Part shown: in pieces, positions 51,814 to 59,431 of the stretch
How the letters are laid out: each line of letters begins with the position of its first letter
Numbering within the stretch: the first letter of the stretch is position 1
NCBI GenBank assembly: GCA_040218815.1
Contig: JAVJQS010000004.1
Location: forward strand, 682,001 to 746,000
DNA length: 64,000 nucleotides
Direction of reading: 5' to 3'
Source: JAVJQS01 sp040218815
Lineage (GTDB): Bacteria > Bacteroidota > Bacteroidia > Flavobacteriales_E > Vicingaceae
Program-made: the position numbers and the translations under genes
The notes under the pieces: model-generated
Database searches by the model: none
Seen by the model: only the letters and a program-made list of their open reading frames with translations
Told to the model about the DNA's origin: nothing

Positions 51814-52644
51814 TTAACTTTTAGTTTCTCCACCTTGATAAACAGTTCGACGAGGAATTGGTATTATTATACCTTCTTTGTCCAGTTCTTTTTTAACTGC
51901 TTCCAGTTGTTCCCAAAACAATGGCCAATACTCAGCTGATTCCACCCAACATCTAGCAACTATTTTCATTTCGTATTCACCTAAGGCATCTAACCAGACA
52001 TCTACAGGTAGCTCTTTTGAAACTTTAGGGTGCTTTTCAAGCGCCTTAATTATAATTGCTCGTAATCGATCGATGTCTTCATCAAAAGCAAATTTTAAAT
52101 TCAAGTCTATTCTTCGGTATTGCTCCGCAGTTCTATTGTCAACATCGCTATTAGAAACATTTCCATTGGGCATGGTAATTATTCTCCCATCGAAGGTTTT
52201 GATGCTCGTGTATAAGATGTCAATTTTTTGAACTTCCCCTAAATTGGTGTTTACCTCAATTAAGTCGCCTACCCTAAATGGTTTAAAGACCAGAATGAGC
52301 ACTCCACCAGCAAAATTTGACAAGCTGCCTTGTAGGGCTAAACCTATAGCAATTCCTGCAGCACCAAATATGGCTAAAAAAGATGTTGACTTAATGCCTA
52401 TAATTGATCCAACTGCAAAGAGAAGCAAGCCATAAAGTATAAAAGTACTGAGACTTTCAATAAATGTTTTTAAGGATAATTCTACATGTGCCTTTTTTAG
52501 TGCTCTCTTCAATAAGCGCTTTATAATCTTAATTAAAAAGACACCTATGATAAAACTGGCTACTGCATAAGCAGCCTCCGGACCAATTTCTATTAAAAAG
52601 TTGAATAGCTTATTTTTTGCTTTAAGCCATAATTCCTCATCCAT
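51814..52644 (-). CDS. Small-conductance mechanosensitive channel, MscS family
   Basis: 276 residues. Three membrane helices, with the pore helix rich in G/A (FLAIFGAAGIAIGLALQGSLSNFAGGVLILVFKPFRVGDLIEV), then the beta domain TNLGEVQKIDILYTSIKTFDGRIITMPNGNVSNSDVDN and the C-terminal alpha-beta cap ending IIIPIPRRTVYQGG. The channel opens under membrane tension and releases solutes on osmotic downshock. Typical MscS length. It is divergent from the DUF4197 gene. Confidence 0.95.
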   Translation of the reverse strand: MDEELWLKAKNKLFNFLIEIGPEAAYAVASFIIGVFLIKIIKRLLKRALKKAHVELSLKTFIESLSTFILYGLLLFAVGSIIGIKSTSFLAIFGAAGIAIGLALQGSLSNFAGGVLILVFKPFRVGDLIEVNTNLGEVQKIDILYTSIKTFDGRIITMPNGNVSNSDVDNRTAEQYRRIDLNLKFAFDEDIDRLRAIIIKALEKHPKVSKELPVDVWLDALGEYEMKIVARCWVESAEYWPLFWEQLEAVKKELDKEGIIIPIPRRTVYQGGETKS

Positions 52645-52766
52645 GTATCTAGTTCATTAGTTCCTGCAAAGATATGATATGCTAAATTTATTCACTTGGG
52701 TTATCAGCTCTAACTTAAATAACGCTATATTGCATGATTAAATTTGAATGTAATTCCTATCATTTC

Positions 52767-53495
52767 ATGAAAACATTATTTTCAATTTGCTCTATTCTAT
52801 TCGTATTGAGCTTTAGTTCTTGTAATGAATTAAACAACATTGTAAACCAATTGCCAGAGGTAGAGAACACTACTCTCATTCCTAGTAAATCTGAAATGGC
52901 ACAGGGATTAAAGGCTGCATTGGAGAAGGGCACATTAGAAGGTGTTTCAGACTTAGCTAAAACAGGGGGTTATTTAAATAATGCTCTTTATAAAATTTAT
53001 TTCCCGCCATCAGCAGAAAAGGTTGAAAATACCTTAAGAGGTATAGGCTTAGATAATGAAATAGACCGATTAGTAAGCTCATTGAATAAAGCAGCAGAAA
53101 ATGCTGTAGTTGAAGCAAAACCACTTTTTGTTAATGCCATTAAGCAAATGACTATTACTGATGCAAAGGAAATATTATTTGGCACCGACACTGCTGCAAC
53201 AAGTTATCTCAAAGCTAAAACCTCTAGCCAACTGAAAGCTAAATTTGAACCGCACATTCAACAATCCCTCAATCAAGTAAATGCCACCAAATATTGGACA
53301 GAGCTTACTACACGTTACAACCAAATTCCATTAGTTGAAAAGGTTGAAACGAACTTGAGTAGATATGTCACTGAGCGAGCAGTTCGTGGATTATTCTTAA
53401 AAATTGCAGCTGAAGAAAAGGCTATTCGAACTAACCCAAAAGAACGTACGACAGCCTTGTTGGAAAAAGTATTTAATTATGCTGATAGTAACTAA
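52767..53495 (+). CDS. DUF4197 lipoprotein
   Basis: 242 residues from ATG at 52767 (MKTLFSICSILFVLSFSSC), a lipoprotein signal with lipobox F-S-S-C. An earlier start at 52734 would add 11 residues and break the signal pattern. DUF4197 pattern: EMAQGLKAALEKGTLEGVSDLAKTGGYLNNALYKIYFPP, then AKPLFVNAIKQMTITDAKEILFGTDTAATSYLKAKTSSQL and the end AVRGLFLKIAAEEKAIRTNPKERTT. Periplasmic, all-helical, function unknown. It is the last chromosomal core gene before the repeats and the island boundary. Confidence 0.9.
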   Translation: MKTLFSICSILFVLSFSSCNELNNIVNQLPEVENTTLIPSKSEMAQGLKAALEKGTLEGVSDLAKTGGYLNNALYKIYFPPSAEKVENTLRGIGLDNEIDRLVSSLNKAAENAVVEAKPLFVNAIKQMTITDAKEILFGTDTAATSYLKAKTSSQLKAKFEPHIQQSLNQVNATKYWTELTTRYNQIPLVEKVETNLSRYVTERAVRGLFLKIAAEEKAIRTNPKERTTALLEKVFNYADSN

Positions 53496-53559
53496 TTACC
53501 ATTGAGTTATTGTTCATGAATACATTCAATCTTCAAATAACATTAAACTTTCTTGGAGA

Positions 53560-53594
53560 GGATTGCCTCCTAAAGTTGGCCATCATAATGGGGT
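53560..53594. repeat. Hairpin repeat copy 1
   Basis: GGATTGCC (53560-53567) and GGCCATCA (53578-53585) form an imperfect stem around TCCTAAAGTT, followed by AATGGGGT. It is the most diverged of three related copies in the 53.5-53.9 kb region. Confidence 0.6.
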
Positions 53595-53716
53595 GGATTG
53601 TTCATACCCAAAGGCATGCGCATTGACTCTTGTGAATCTGCGCTTCGCTCCGATTTCAACGTACCGTTTTTAAACCAGTAATTTGGAAACAACTTATAGT
53701 AATAACCTTTAAGCAT

Positions 53717-53769
53717 GGCGGATTGCCTCCTAAGGTCGGCCATCCTATTGGGGTTTGTTCAAAGAAAAA
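53717..53769. repeat. Hairpin repeat copy 2
   Basis: GGCGGATTGCC ... GGCCATCC (stem arms 53720-53727 and 53738-53745), then ATTGGGGTTTGTTCAAAGAAAA. It shares nearly the whole of this 50-base unit with copy 3, including the G·C pairs that differ in copy 3. Confidence 0.75.
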
Positions 53770-53854
53770 CTAAATCTGCTCCACAGATTTGAATTTTTGT
53801 TTTATGCTTCGTTTGAAGTGAACTTCAACTTGCAAATAACAACAACCTTCTAGT

Positions 53855-53908
53855 GGCGGATTACCTTCCCTTCGGTCGGTGATCCTAATGGGGTTTGTTC
53901 AAAGAAAA
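53855..53908. repeat. Hairpin repeat copy 3
   Basis: GGCGGATTACC ... GGTGATCC (stem arms 53858-53865 and 53878-53885), then AATGGGGTTTGTTCAAAGAAAA. Relative to copy 2 a G-C pair has become A-T on both arms, a compensating change that keeps the stem. Confidence 0.75.
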
Positions 53909-53976
53909 GCCTTTCGCTTTGCTCAATTGGTCTTTTTTAGTTTTATCGCTTATGAATAATTTCAACGCATAAAACT

Positions 53977-54010
53977 AAAAAAGCCCTGTACTTTCGTACA
54001 AGGCTTTTCT
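53977..54010 (-). terminator. Terminator of the lost or split tRNA gene
   Basis: AAAAGCC C TGTAC TTTC GTACA A GGCTTTT forms a 12-pair stem with one mismatch and a T run on the minus strand. It lies directly after the tRNA 3' fragment in the tRNA direction and is the original chromosomal tRNA terminator in my reading. Confidence 0.8.
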
Positions 54011-54013
54011 TTG

Positions 54014-54038
54014 TCGGGGTGGCAGGATTCGAACCTAC
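54014..54038 (-). other. tRNA 3'-end fragment, likely island attachment site
   Basis: On the minus strand the 25 bases read GTAGG TTCGAAT CCTGC (complete T arm), CACCCCG (3' acceptor strand) and A (discriminator). This matches the 3' end of tRNA-Pro type genes of this group. The bases before it (54039-54100) hold no anticodon arm or D arm, so the gene is not complete here. Island integrases often use exactly this part of a tRNA gene, leaving an intact gene at one end and a 3' copy at the other. Everything from here to the right edge therefore probably belongs to an integrated island. No integrase is visible in the window. Confidence 0.75.
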
Positions 54039-54149
54039 CTATATAACTTACTACTTATAAGCAACTTAAATCTTAATAACATTCATTGTATGCCTATTCT
54101 AATGCCTTAATTGAAAGTATTAAGCTGCATTAGATTTCTTTTCAAGTAC

Positions 54150-54923
54150 TCATTCTCCTTTCTTTACTCTTTCCCATTCTGTTTTTAAAATCTTTTTAGT
54201 GAGATTAATAACATTGTTCTTATATTTTTCTATACTTCCAAATTCAAGACCCTCTCCTATTAGCTTAAATAAGGAAACCTGGAGTTCCTTTAAGGCATTT
54301 ACATAATCTTTATCAGTTTCAGGATTGACCATTAACTCAGCTTTTAATAGATGCTTATTGATTATCTCTAACTGTTCATGGTTCATCTCTTTTTTTAGTG
54401 CTACTTTATCCACCATTGAAATTAACTCACTAATAATATCTCTAAGAGTATTTATCCAATTTTGTCTATTAACAGATAACACATTTTGTTTAAAATTTAG
54501 ATTAGCTATTTTCTCACCTGATTTAATTTGATCTCTTACAAGTTCTTTATTCTCTTTTAATTGCTCCTTTACTATTTTCTTATTATCCTTCAATTGCTCT
54601 TGAAGCATTTTCTCTGAAGATTTTCTTTGTATTCTACTTGCATAAATAGTTCCACTTAGTGCTATTAGACCTAGAACAATTGCAATTATTGAAGGAAAAA
54701 AAAATTCTAACCAAGATTTATTATCCTCAGATTTGATTGAGATATTTCCTGAATGTTGCAACTCATTTGGTATGTTTAAAAGAGAGTCTATCTTCTTATG
54801 AACTATTTCTAATTGTATTTCTTTTTGTTTCAACTCCTGATTGAGATGTGAAATTCTAATGCTATCATTTGCCATTAAAGCAGTTGACATTACACAAAAA
54901 AACAGTAATTTAAATACTTTCAT
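54150..54923 (-). CDS. Membrane protein with coiled coils, unknown
   Basis: 257 residues. Cleavable signal (MKVFKLLFFCVMSTALMA), a coiled section (LNQELKQKEIQLEIVHKKIDSLL), one membrane helix at about 75-98 (FFFPSIIAIVLGLIALSGTIYASR), then a long charged coiled coil (KMLQEQLKDNKKIVKEQLKENKELVRDQIKSG) and a helical end with NRQNWINTLRDIISELISM. The last motif recurs in small membrane proteins of mobile regions. It is the last gene of the six-gene minus-strand cassette, 11 bases behind the 145-residue gene. No known function. Confidence 0.65.
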   Translation of the reverse strand: MKVFKLLFFCVMSTALMANDSIRISHLNQELKQKEIQLEIVHKKIDSLLNIPNELQHSGNISIKSEDNKSWLEFFFPSIIAIVLGLIALSGTIYASRIQRKSSEKMLQEQLKDNKKIVKEQLKENKELVRDQIKSGEKIANLNFKQNVLSVNRQNWINTLRDIISELISMVDKVALKKEMNHEQLEIINKHLLKAELMVNPETDKDYVNALKELQVSLFKLIGEGLEFGSIEKYKNNVINLTKKILKTEWERVKKGE

Positions 54924-54934
54924 ATTATTTTATA

Positions 54935-55372
54935 TTAATCTTTTCTTAGGACTTTTAATGATTTAGAAACTACTTCTTCAACTTCCTTGACATCTAACTC
55001 CCCTTCAATATTTATTTTAATTAATTCACCCTTAGAATCTCTATATCTAATGGATATTTCTTTCCGCTGAGAATTAGCAGTTTTATAAGATTTGATCTTT
55101 TTTAGATCTAATTCTCTTAGTTTCCTCCAAATAGTTAAAATGCTTGATTTGAGAATATCATAAAGAGCTGGTGCAATAAATATAGACTCAGGATTACCTT
55201 TAATAAAAATGATAATATCTGCTATTTCAGGTCCAGTAAAGAATGATATTTTTTCATCGTCTCTAGACCTTTTTATGCCAACCCCAGTATCTACAATCTC
55301 TTTTGAAAATTCATCTATCCACTCATTTGGGATATAATGCTTGTAAATTATTTCAATGTCTTGTTGAACCAT
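54935..55372 (-). CDS. Small protein, unknown (possible signalling adapter)
   Basis: 145 residues, soluble. A hydrophobic middle (FTGPEIADIIIFIKGNPESIFIAPALYDILKSSILTIWRKL) and a beta-rich end KEISIRYRDSKGELIKINIEGELDVKEVEEVV. The shape recalls small effector-associated adapter modules in bacterial conflict genes, but I cannot show homology. It lies between the RES-domain gene and the membrane protein gene. Unknown function. Confidence 0.6.
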   Translation of the reverse strand: MVQQDIEIIYKHYIPNEWIDEFSKEIVDTGVGIKRSRDDEKISFFTGPEIADIIIFIKGNPESIFIAPALYDILKSSILTIWRKLRELDLKKIKSYKTANSQRKEISIRYRDSKGELIKINIEGELDVKEVEEVVSKSLKVLRKD

Positions 55373-55390
55373 TTTTAGTTGCGATTATAG

Positions 55391-56374
55391 TTATTTCTTC
55401 TCATTATTCTTTGAAATATTCCATTCACCTTTTCCTAGAGTAAAATCTTTAAAATCCTCATCCATTAAACTTTTGTATTCCTGATCATTAGGGTCAAGAT
55501 CTTTCCAAAGTATTACACTTTTGTCAATTATACCATATCTTGATATTGATACCTTGAAAATACCATTTACAGAATCATAATTTTCAAGTTCAGCAACATA
55601 AAACCTCTTTATCTTCATATTATTATCTACAAAATTTGGATGGATAGCCATATTTACTCCTCTAAATTGTGTTTGAATACTAGGGTACATAAGTATATCT
55701 GTTGAGTAATTGTATGGTGCATACATGGATCTATGTGCCAAAAAAGAAGATATAGCATAGGAATTATCATCTATAAAAGAAGAATGCAAATACTTAAGTA
55801 ATTCAAGAAGCCCTTTTTTTCTATCTTCATTTAGTTCATTTTCAAAGGGTTCATTTACTCTCTCTTCTACAGACTTTCTAAACATATCATAAGAATAATC
55901 TTCTCTTAATTTCTTCTGCAAAAAAGTCTGAAAAACATACTCTTCTTCAGATTGCAAGACTTCCCACTTTGAAATACAATACTTTTTTGATTTATAATTA
56001 TTATCTCTTACAACTTCCATCAATGAAATTAAAGGATTATTAGAACAGTAAAATACGGGGCTTTTAGGAAGATTACACCTGCCAAAATCACTTAAACCTA
56101 TTGGGGGATAACTATGTTCAACAAACAGATTTGAATTAGTAAAAGAGCTTAATTCTCTAACTCGAAATATTGGCAATTTAAAATCTGTACAAGGTGCTCT
56201 TTGGATAAAATTAGGTAGGATATTAAATTCTTTAGTAAGAATTTTTTCAACTGCTTTTATATAAGAGGTATTTTCATCAAAGTCAGAGACAACAGGCCAA
56301 ATGACATGCTCTAGATTCTTTATGCCTTGAATAACATGATTATAAGTAGGAAATTCTGAAAATTTCTTTTTCAC
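55391..56374 (-). CDS. RES-domain protein, possible NAD-degrading toxin-like enzyme
   Basis: 327 residues, GTG start. The middle fits the RES fold: IFRVRELSSF, then FGRCNLPKSPVFYCSNNPLISLMEVV (R-x-N and the Y-C-S/ALxE-like block), and the end TDILMYPSIQTQFRGVNMAIHPNFV, which resembles the final Y-P-S ... G-x-N-x-A element of RES. Known RES toxins split NAD+ and pair with Xre/DUF2384 antitoxins; this one is longer, with an N-terminal helical part (residues 1-70) and extra loops, and the cassette has no DUF2384. Active-site residues should be checked by alignment. Ankyrin gene follows upstream, 14 bases away. Confidence 0.65.
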   Translation of the reverse strand: MKKKFSEFPTYNHVIQGIKNLEHVIWPVVSDFDENTSYIKAVEKILTKEFNILPNFIQRAPCTDFKLPIFRVRELSSFTNSNLFVEHSYPPIGLSDFGRCNLPKSPVFYCSNNPLISLMEVVRDNNYKSKKYCISKWEVLQSEEEYVFQTFLQKKLREDYSYDMFRKSVEERVNEPFENELNEDRKKGLLELLKYLHSSFIDDNSYAISSFLAHRSMYAPYNYSTDILMYPSIQTQFRGVNMAIHPNFVDNNMKIKRFYVAELENYDSVNGIFKVSISRYGIIDKSVILWKDLDPNDQEYKSLMDEDFKDFTLGKGEWNISKNNEKK

Positions 56375-56387
56375 TTAATAGATTGGT

Positions 56388-56981
56388 TTAGGAGTTTTTT
56401 AACTTCCATGTTTCATATTTTTCTAGCAACTTTTTATCTAATGTGGAATAATCACCTAAGTTATTCCTTATTAATAAATCTAATACTCTCCAATGACCAT
56501 TTTTAGCAGTTCTATATAGAACAGTTTTATTTGATAAGTCATTTTCAGCTAATTCGTTATCAATTAGCAACTGTACAATTTCAATTCTGCCATTTTGAGA
56601 AGCACTAACCAAAGCTCCATTTAGATTCTCCAAATAGGTCAAAAGTATTTCAAACACAACCTTGTGACCTTTCATTGCAGCCCATTGTAATGCCCTATTA
56701 TTTTCTTTATAAACATCACTGTTTCTTATTAAATACTCAACCACTGCTAATTGATTATTATTTGCTGCATATTCAAGTACTTCTGCATTACTTGCATCTT
56801 CAAAAGAAACTCCATTTTCAAGTAGGTAGAAAATAAGTTTACTATTACTAGCTTTAGCAGCACAATGTATGCCCCATGAATTTTCCACGTTAACCTCTAC
56901 TCCATTTTCAACACATCTTTGTACACTTTTTAAATCTCCCTTTATGCAATATTCAATAAATACTTTTTCTTGGTCAGTCAT
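56388..56981 (-). CDS. Ankyrin-repeat protein
   Basis: 197 residues built of about five to six ankyrin repeats of 33 residues, such as VENGVEVNVENSWGIHCAAKASNSKLIFYLLENG, SNAEVLEYAANNNQLAVVEYLIRNS and NRALQWAAMKGHKVVFEILLTYL. No signal peptide. Ankyrin proteins are binding scaffolds, and next to toxin-like genes they often act as immunity or partner proteins. Here it stands between the RES gene and the membrane gene, gaps of 14 and 6 bases, which suggests one operon. Confidence 0.9.
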   Translation of the reverse strand: MTDQEKVFIEYCIKGDLKSVQRCVENGVEVNVENSWGIHCAAKASNSKLIFYLLENGVSFEDASNAEVLEYAANNNQLAVVEYLIRNSDVYKENNRALQWAAMKGHKVVFEILLTYLENLNGALVSASQNGRIEIVQLLIDNELAENDLSNKTVLYRTAKNGHWRVLDLLIRNNLGDYSTLDKKLLEKYETWKLKNS

Positions 56982-56987
56982 AAAATC

Positions 56988-57680
56988 TTAAGTTAAACAA
57001 TTAGCTTTATAAAGATTGAAGAAATGCTTGGTGCAATATACTAGAAGAGTTTGATTGTCATTCTTTTTGAAAAGAAGAATCAAAACTTCATTCTTCGATA
57101 TTAGATGACATTTATAGTTTGATTCATCAATGTCATATTTACTATCAAACAGATATTTAGTTAATAGGCTATTGGCAAGATAAACTATTTGAGATCCTTC
57201 CAATTTAATTTTGATACAGGCTAATCTATCTCCATTGTATCCAACTATATCTTCTTCTCTTCTTTCAATTCCCATAAATTGACTCTCATTACTAGAATCC
57301 ATTGAATAAAAATCAAAATGAAACTCAAGACTCTCATGATTATTTGATTTATATAATGAAAGCTCAAACTCATTATCTTCATATTGGGAACCAAGTCTAG
57401 GATTGAATAACTTTCTAAAACTCTGATATCTTTCAGATTGATCCTTAACCTTATAAGTTATAAACTTAATAGGAGACCTTGTGAATGAAATAAACTCAAG
57501 GCCAAATTTGGAAGCAAGTGAATCTCTAAAGAAATAGGATAATATTATAGTGCAAGCTAGAATAGATATAATTGGGTGATTATTAAATGTGCTTTTTACA
57601 CCATCTAATAAAAAAACAAAGAAAGAACCAACAATTATGAATGCTACAAACCAAAATAGGATTCTAAGATATGTTTTCAT
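56988..57680 (-). CDS. Two-helix membrane protein, unknown
   Basis: 230 residues. Two N-terminal membrane helices (ILFWFVAFIIVGSFFVFLL and ISILACTIILSYFF), then a soluble domain of about 170 residues rich in aromatic and acidic residues (YEDNEFELSLYKSNNHESLEFHFDFYSMDSSN) with no recognised fold. It is 3 bases before the lipoprotein gene end and 6 bases before the ankyrin gene. Unknown function; membrane location is the only clear property. Confidence 0.7.
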   Translation of the reverse strand: MKTYLRILFWFVAFIIVGSFFVFLLDGVKSTFNNHPIISILACTIILSYFFRDSLASKFGLEFISFTRSPIKFITYKVKDQSERYQSFRKLFNPRLGSQYEDNEFELSLYKSNNHESLEFHFDFYSMDSSNESQFMGIERREEDIVGYNGDRLACIKIKLEGSQIVYLANSLLTKYLFDSKYDIDESNYKCHLISKNEVLILLFKKNDNQTLLVYCTKHFFNLYKANCLT

Positions 57681-57683
57681 TAC

Positions 57684-58178
57684 TTAAAAATCAAGAACTT
57701 TTATATGGCTTAATATGAACATTAAGTCTGATTGAACTTGCTTTTTATCTTTGTTAACAAGAGTAATTTGTACAAGATTATTTGGATCCTTTATTACAAT
57801 ATATATAAAATGTAATTCATTCTCTCCTTTTACTGCGTGACTAGAGCTAATTTTATATGCTCTTTTTTTTACGCCATCAGGACTCAGAAAATATCCTTCC
57901 TTTATATCAGAATTGGTACTAAAAGCTTTATTAAAGTAGTCCTCACTTAATTGTTTTTTTTCAGAAATTGATAATTGTTTCTCACCACTATTCCAAGGTA
58001 CACATGTAAATTCAACTTTGCTTCTGACCCCAAAATAGTCACTATTATAATCTGAATTTTTTATTTCATGACGGTAGTCATACTCAAACTCATATGGATA
58101 CTTCTTAATAGTTTGTGACTTCATGCATGAATTAATTCCAGCAATCAGTATTATTATAGATAATATTTTTTTTAGCAT
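57684..58178 (-). CDS. Putative lipoprotein, first gene of the cassette
   Basis: 164 residues from ATG at 58178 (MLKKILSIIILIAGINSC), with lipobox G-I-N-S-C. An earlier in-frame start exists but would put unrelated residues before the signal. The mature part is soluble and beta-rich (YEFEYDYRHEIKNSDYNSDYFGVRSKVEFTCVPW, then FIYIVIKDPNNLVQITLVN). No known family. Its start is 3 bases from the palindromic operator candidate shared with the XRE gene, so it is the first gene of the six-gene cassette transcript. Confidence 0.7.
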   Translation of the reverse strand: MLKKILSIIILIAGINSCMKSQTIKKYPYEFEYDYRHEIKNSDYNSDYFGVRSKVEFTCVPWNSGEKQLSISEKKQLSEDYFNKAFSTNSDIKEGYFLSPDGVKKRAYKISSSHAVKGENELHFIYIVIKDPNNLVQITLVNKDKKQVQSDLMFILSHIKVLDF

Positions 58179-58181
58179 ATT

Positions 58182-58199
58182 GTTGTCATTTATGATAAC
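58182..58199. promoter_or_regulatory. Palindromic operator candidate of the cassette
   Basis: GTTGTCAT-TT-ATGATAAC is an 8-2-8 inverted repeat with one mismatch. It is 3 bases before the lipoprotein start and 47 bases before the XRE start, which suits binding by the XRE dimer. A second ATGAT...ATCAT pair lies between it and the XRE gene. Confidence 0.6.
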
Positions 58200-58246
58200 T
58201 GCTATTATAATCATTTTTAACAACTTTGTCTAAGCTGTTCAAAAAA

Positions 58247-58471
58247 ATGATTGATAAGAAGTTACTTCAGGTTAAAATTGGTGAAAGAGTTAAGTTCTGT
58301 AGAGAAGAAGTTGGTATTCATCAAACTGAATTGGCAAGTAAGGTTGGATTAGAAAAATCAAATCTTGCTAGACTAGAGAGTGGAAGGACAAATCCTACAT
58401 TTCTTACCCTCTACAAAATTTCTCAAGCTTTGGATATTTCTTTATCTAAGCTTGTGAATATTGGTGATTAA
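58247..58471 (+). CDS. XRE-family helix-turn-helix regulator
   Basis: 74 residues from ATG at 58247; TTG at 58226 would add seven. A pure Cro/C1-type HTH (KIGERVKFCREEVGIHQTELASKVGLEKSNLARLESGRTNPTFLTLYKISQALDISLSKLVNIG), with the recognition helix around KSNLARLESG. It resembles single-domain regulators of mobile islands and restriction-modification systems. Divergent from the cassette, it probably controls both directions. A hairpin 5 bases past its stop may end the message. Confidence 0.9.
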   Translation: MIDKKLLQVKIGERVKFCREEVGIHQTELASKVGLEKSNLARLESGRTNPTFLTLYKISQALDISLSKLVNIGD

Positions 58472-58476
58472 AATAT

Positions 58477-58514
58477 CTATTAGTGATGGTAATGCGAATA
58501 TTACTATCTAATAG
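58477..58514 (+). terminator. Hairpin after XRE gene
   Basis: CTATTAG ... CTAATAG outer arms and GTAAT/ATTAC inner arms form an imperfect stem of about 15 pairs starting 5 bases after the XRE stop. T-poor flanks make it a weak terminator; the region to 58564 holds nothing else I recognise. Confidence 0.5.
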
Positions 58515-58564
58515 ACTTGTTAGATATTCATATCAATTAGTCTCATAAACGCTTTCAATCTTGC

Positions 58565-58999
58565 TTAAATCAATCCCTGATCAGCAAAACTGTAAAATCC
58601 AGCTTTAGTTATAATTAAGTGATCATTTAATGGGATTTCAACTAGCTGACCTATTTCAATTAACCTTTTAGTCAATTTTTCATCTGATTTACTTGGTTTA
58701 AGGTTTCCACTAGGATGATTATGTGCTACTATTAATGAGCAAGCATTACACTTCATGCCAATACTAAAGATAAGTCTTGTATCTGCAATTGTTTGATTAA
58801 TTCCTCCTCGGGTATGATGATATGCCCCTAAGATTCTCATACTTCTATTGAGGTATAATACTTTAAATTCCTCTTGAAGCTCAATTGTGTCATGATCCCA
58901 AATAGAAGAGAATGCATGGTATGCATCCATTGAATTACTAATTATTGCTCTATTTGCAGTTATAGGTGCAAAGGAGACTTTGATTTCTGCTATTTCCAT
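58565..58999 (-). CDS. RadC-family JAB-domain protein
   Basis: 144 residues, the short form found on mobile elements. JAB/MPN metallopeptidase-like motif HNHPSGNLKPSKSDEKLT with EFKVLYLNRSMRILGAYHHTRGG and the end NDHLIITKAGFYSFADQGLI. The role of this protein is not settled despite the RadC name; copies are common in conjugative and integrative elements of Bacteroidota. It follows the 128-residue gene on the same strand, but a terminator lies between them. Confidence 0.92.
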   Translation of the reverse strand: MEIAEIKVSFAPITANRAIISNSMDAYHAFSSIWDHDTIELQEEFKVLYLNRSMRILGAYHHTRGGINQTIADTRLIFSIGMKCNACSLIVAHNHPSGNLKPSKSDEKLTKRLIEIGQLVEIPLNDHLIITKAGFYSFADQGLI

Positions 59000-59012
59000 A
59001 ATATAAAATAAA

Positions 59013-59039
59013 AGCCCACCTGAATAAATCAGGTAGGCT
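59013..59039 (-). terminator. Terminator between the 128-residue and RadC genes
   Basis: AGCCTACCTGA/TCAGGTGGGCT with a 5-base loop and a T run on the minus strand, right after the stop of the minus-strand gene ending at 59045 and before the RadC start at 58999. Confidence 0.85.
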
Positions 59040-59044
59040 AGTTA

Positions 59045-59431
59045 CTAATCAGCATGTTCAAGTATGCCATTTTCAGAATATGTTTCAAGATCTGCATTTA
59101 CAGCTTCTCCAGGTACAACAGATGATTTGGAACCTTTAGGAATAAACTCATACCTGTAATCCAATTCAATTATTTCTCCTGTTTCTTCAACAGTATAATT
59201 GTATGGCTCACAAGGCACTTTATCAATTTTCCCTTCAATATCTTTTCCAATCATTGCCTTGCACCCCTCTTCATTAAAGGTAGTTGGCATAGACACCTTT
59301 TTTGCCGTAGCATAAAGATTACCACTTTGCTTGGATTGAATGATTTCTAGGTCTCCTTGAAGAACAAGAACAAAGAACTCTTTCAAGTCATCTTGATTAA
59401 TTCTCTTTTGGTAGTCAATAATTTTTACCAT
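59045..59431 (-). CDS. Small mobile-element protein beside RadC
   Basis: 128 residues from ATG at 59431 (MVKIIDYQKRINQDDLKEFFVLVLQGDLEIIQSKQSGNLYATAKKVSMP). It matches in general form a Bacteroidota protein seen beside RadC on plasmids and islands (with the ATAKKxSxPTTFxEExCKxxIG and CEPYxYxxxETGEIIxLxYRYE blocks). No known function or domain. It is probably part of the maintenance set of the island. Confidence 0.75.
   Translation of the reverse strand: MVKIIDYQKRINQDDLKEFFVLVLQGDLEIIQSKQSGNLYATAKKVSMPTTFNEEGCKAMIGKDIEGKIDKVPCEPYNYTVEETGEIIELDYRYEFIPKGSKSSVVPGEAVNADLETYSENGILEHAD

Noticed and set aside
53496..54010. Integron-like attC array or CRISPR
   Set aside because: The three repeats are 138-160 bases apart, not of attC form, and no integrase or cas gene is present; spacing is not CRISPR-like.
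54014..54110. Complete tRNA gene on the minus strand
   Set aside because: Only the T arm and 3' acceptor strand exist; no anticodon or D arm is found in the bases before, and no matching 5' acceptor strand.
58565..58999. True RadC DNA repair function
   Set aside because: The short JAB form on mobile DNA is not shown to act in repair; the name is historical.
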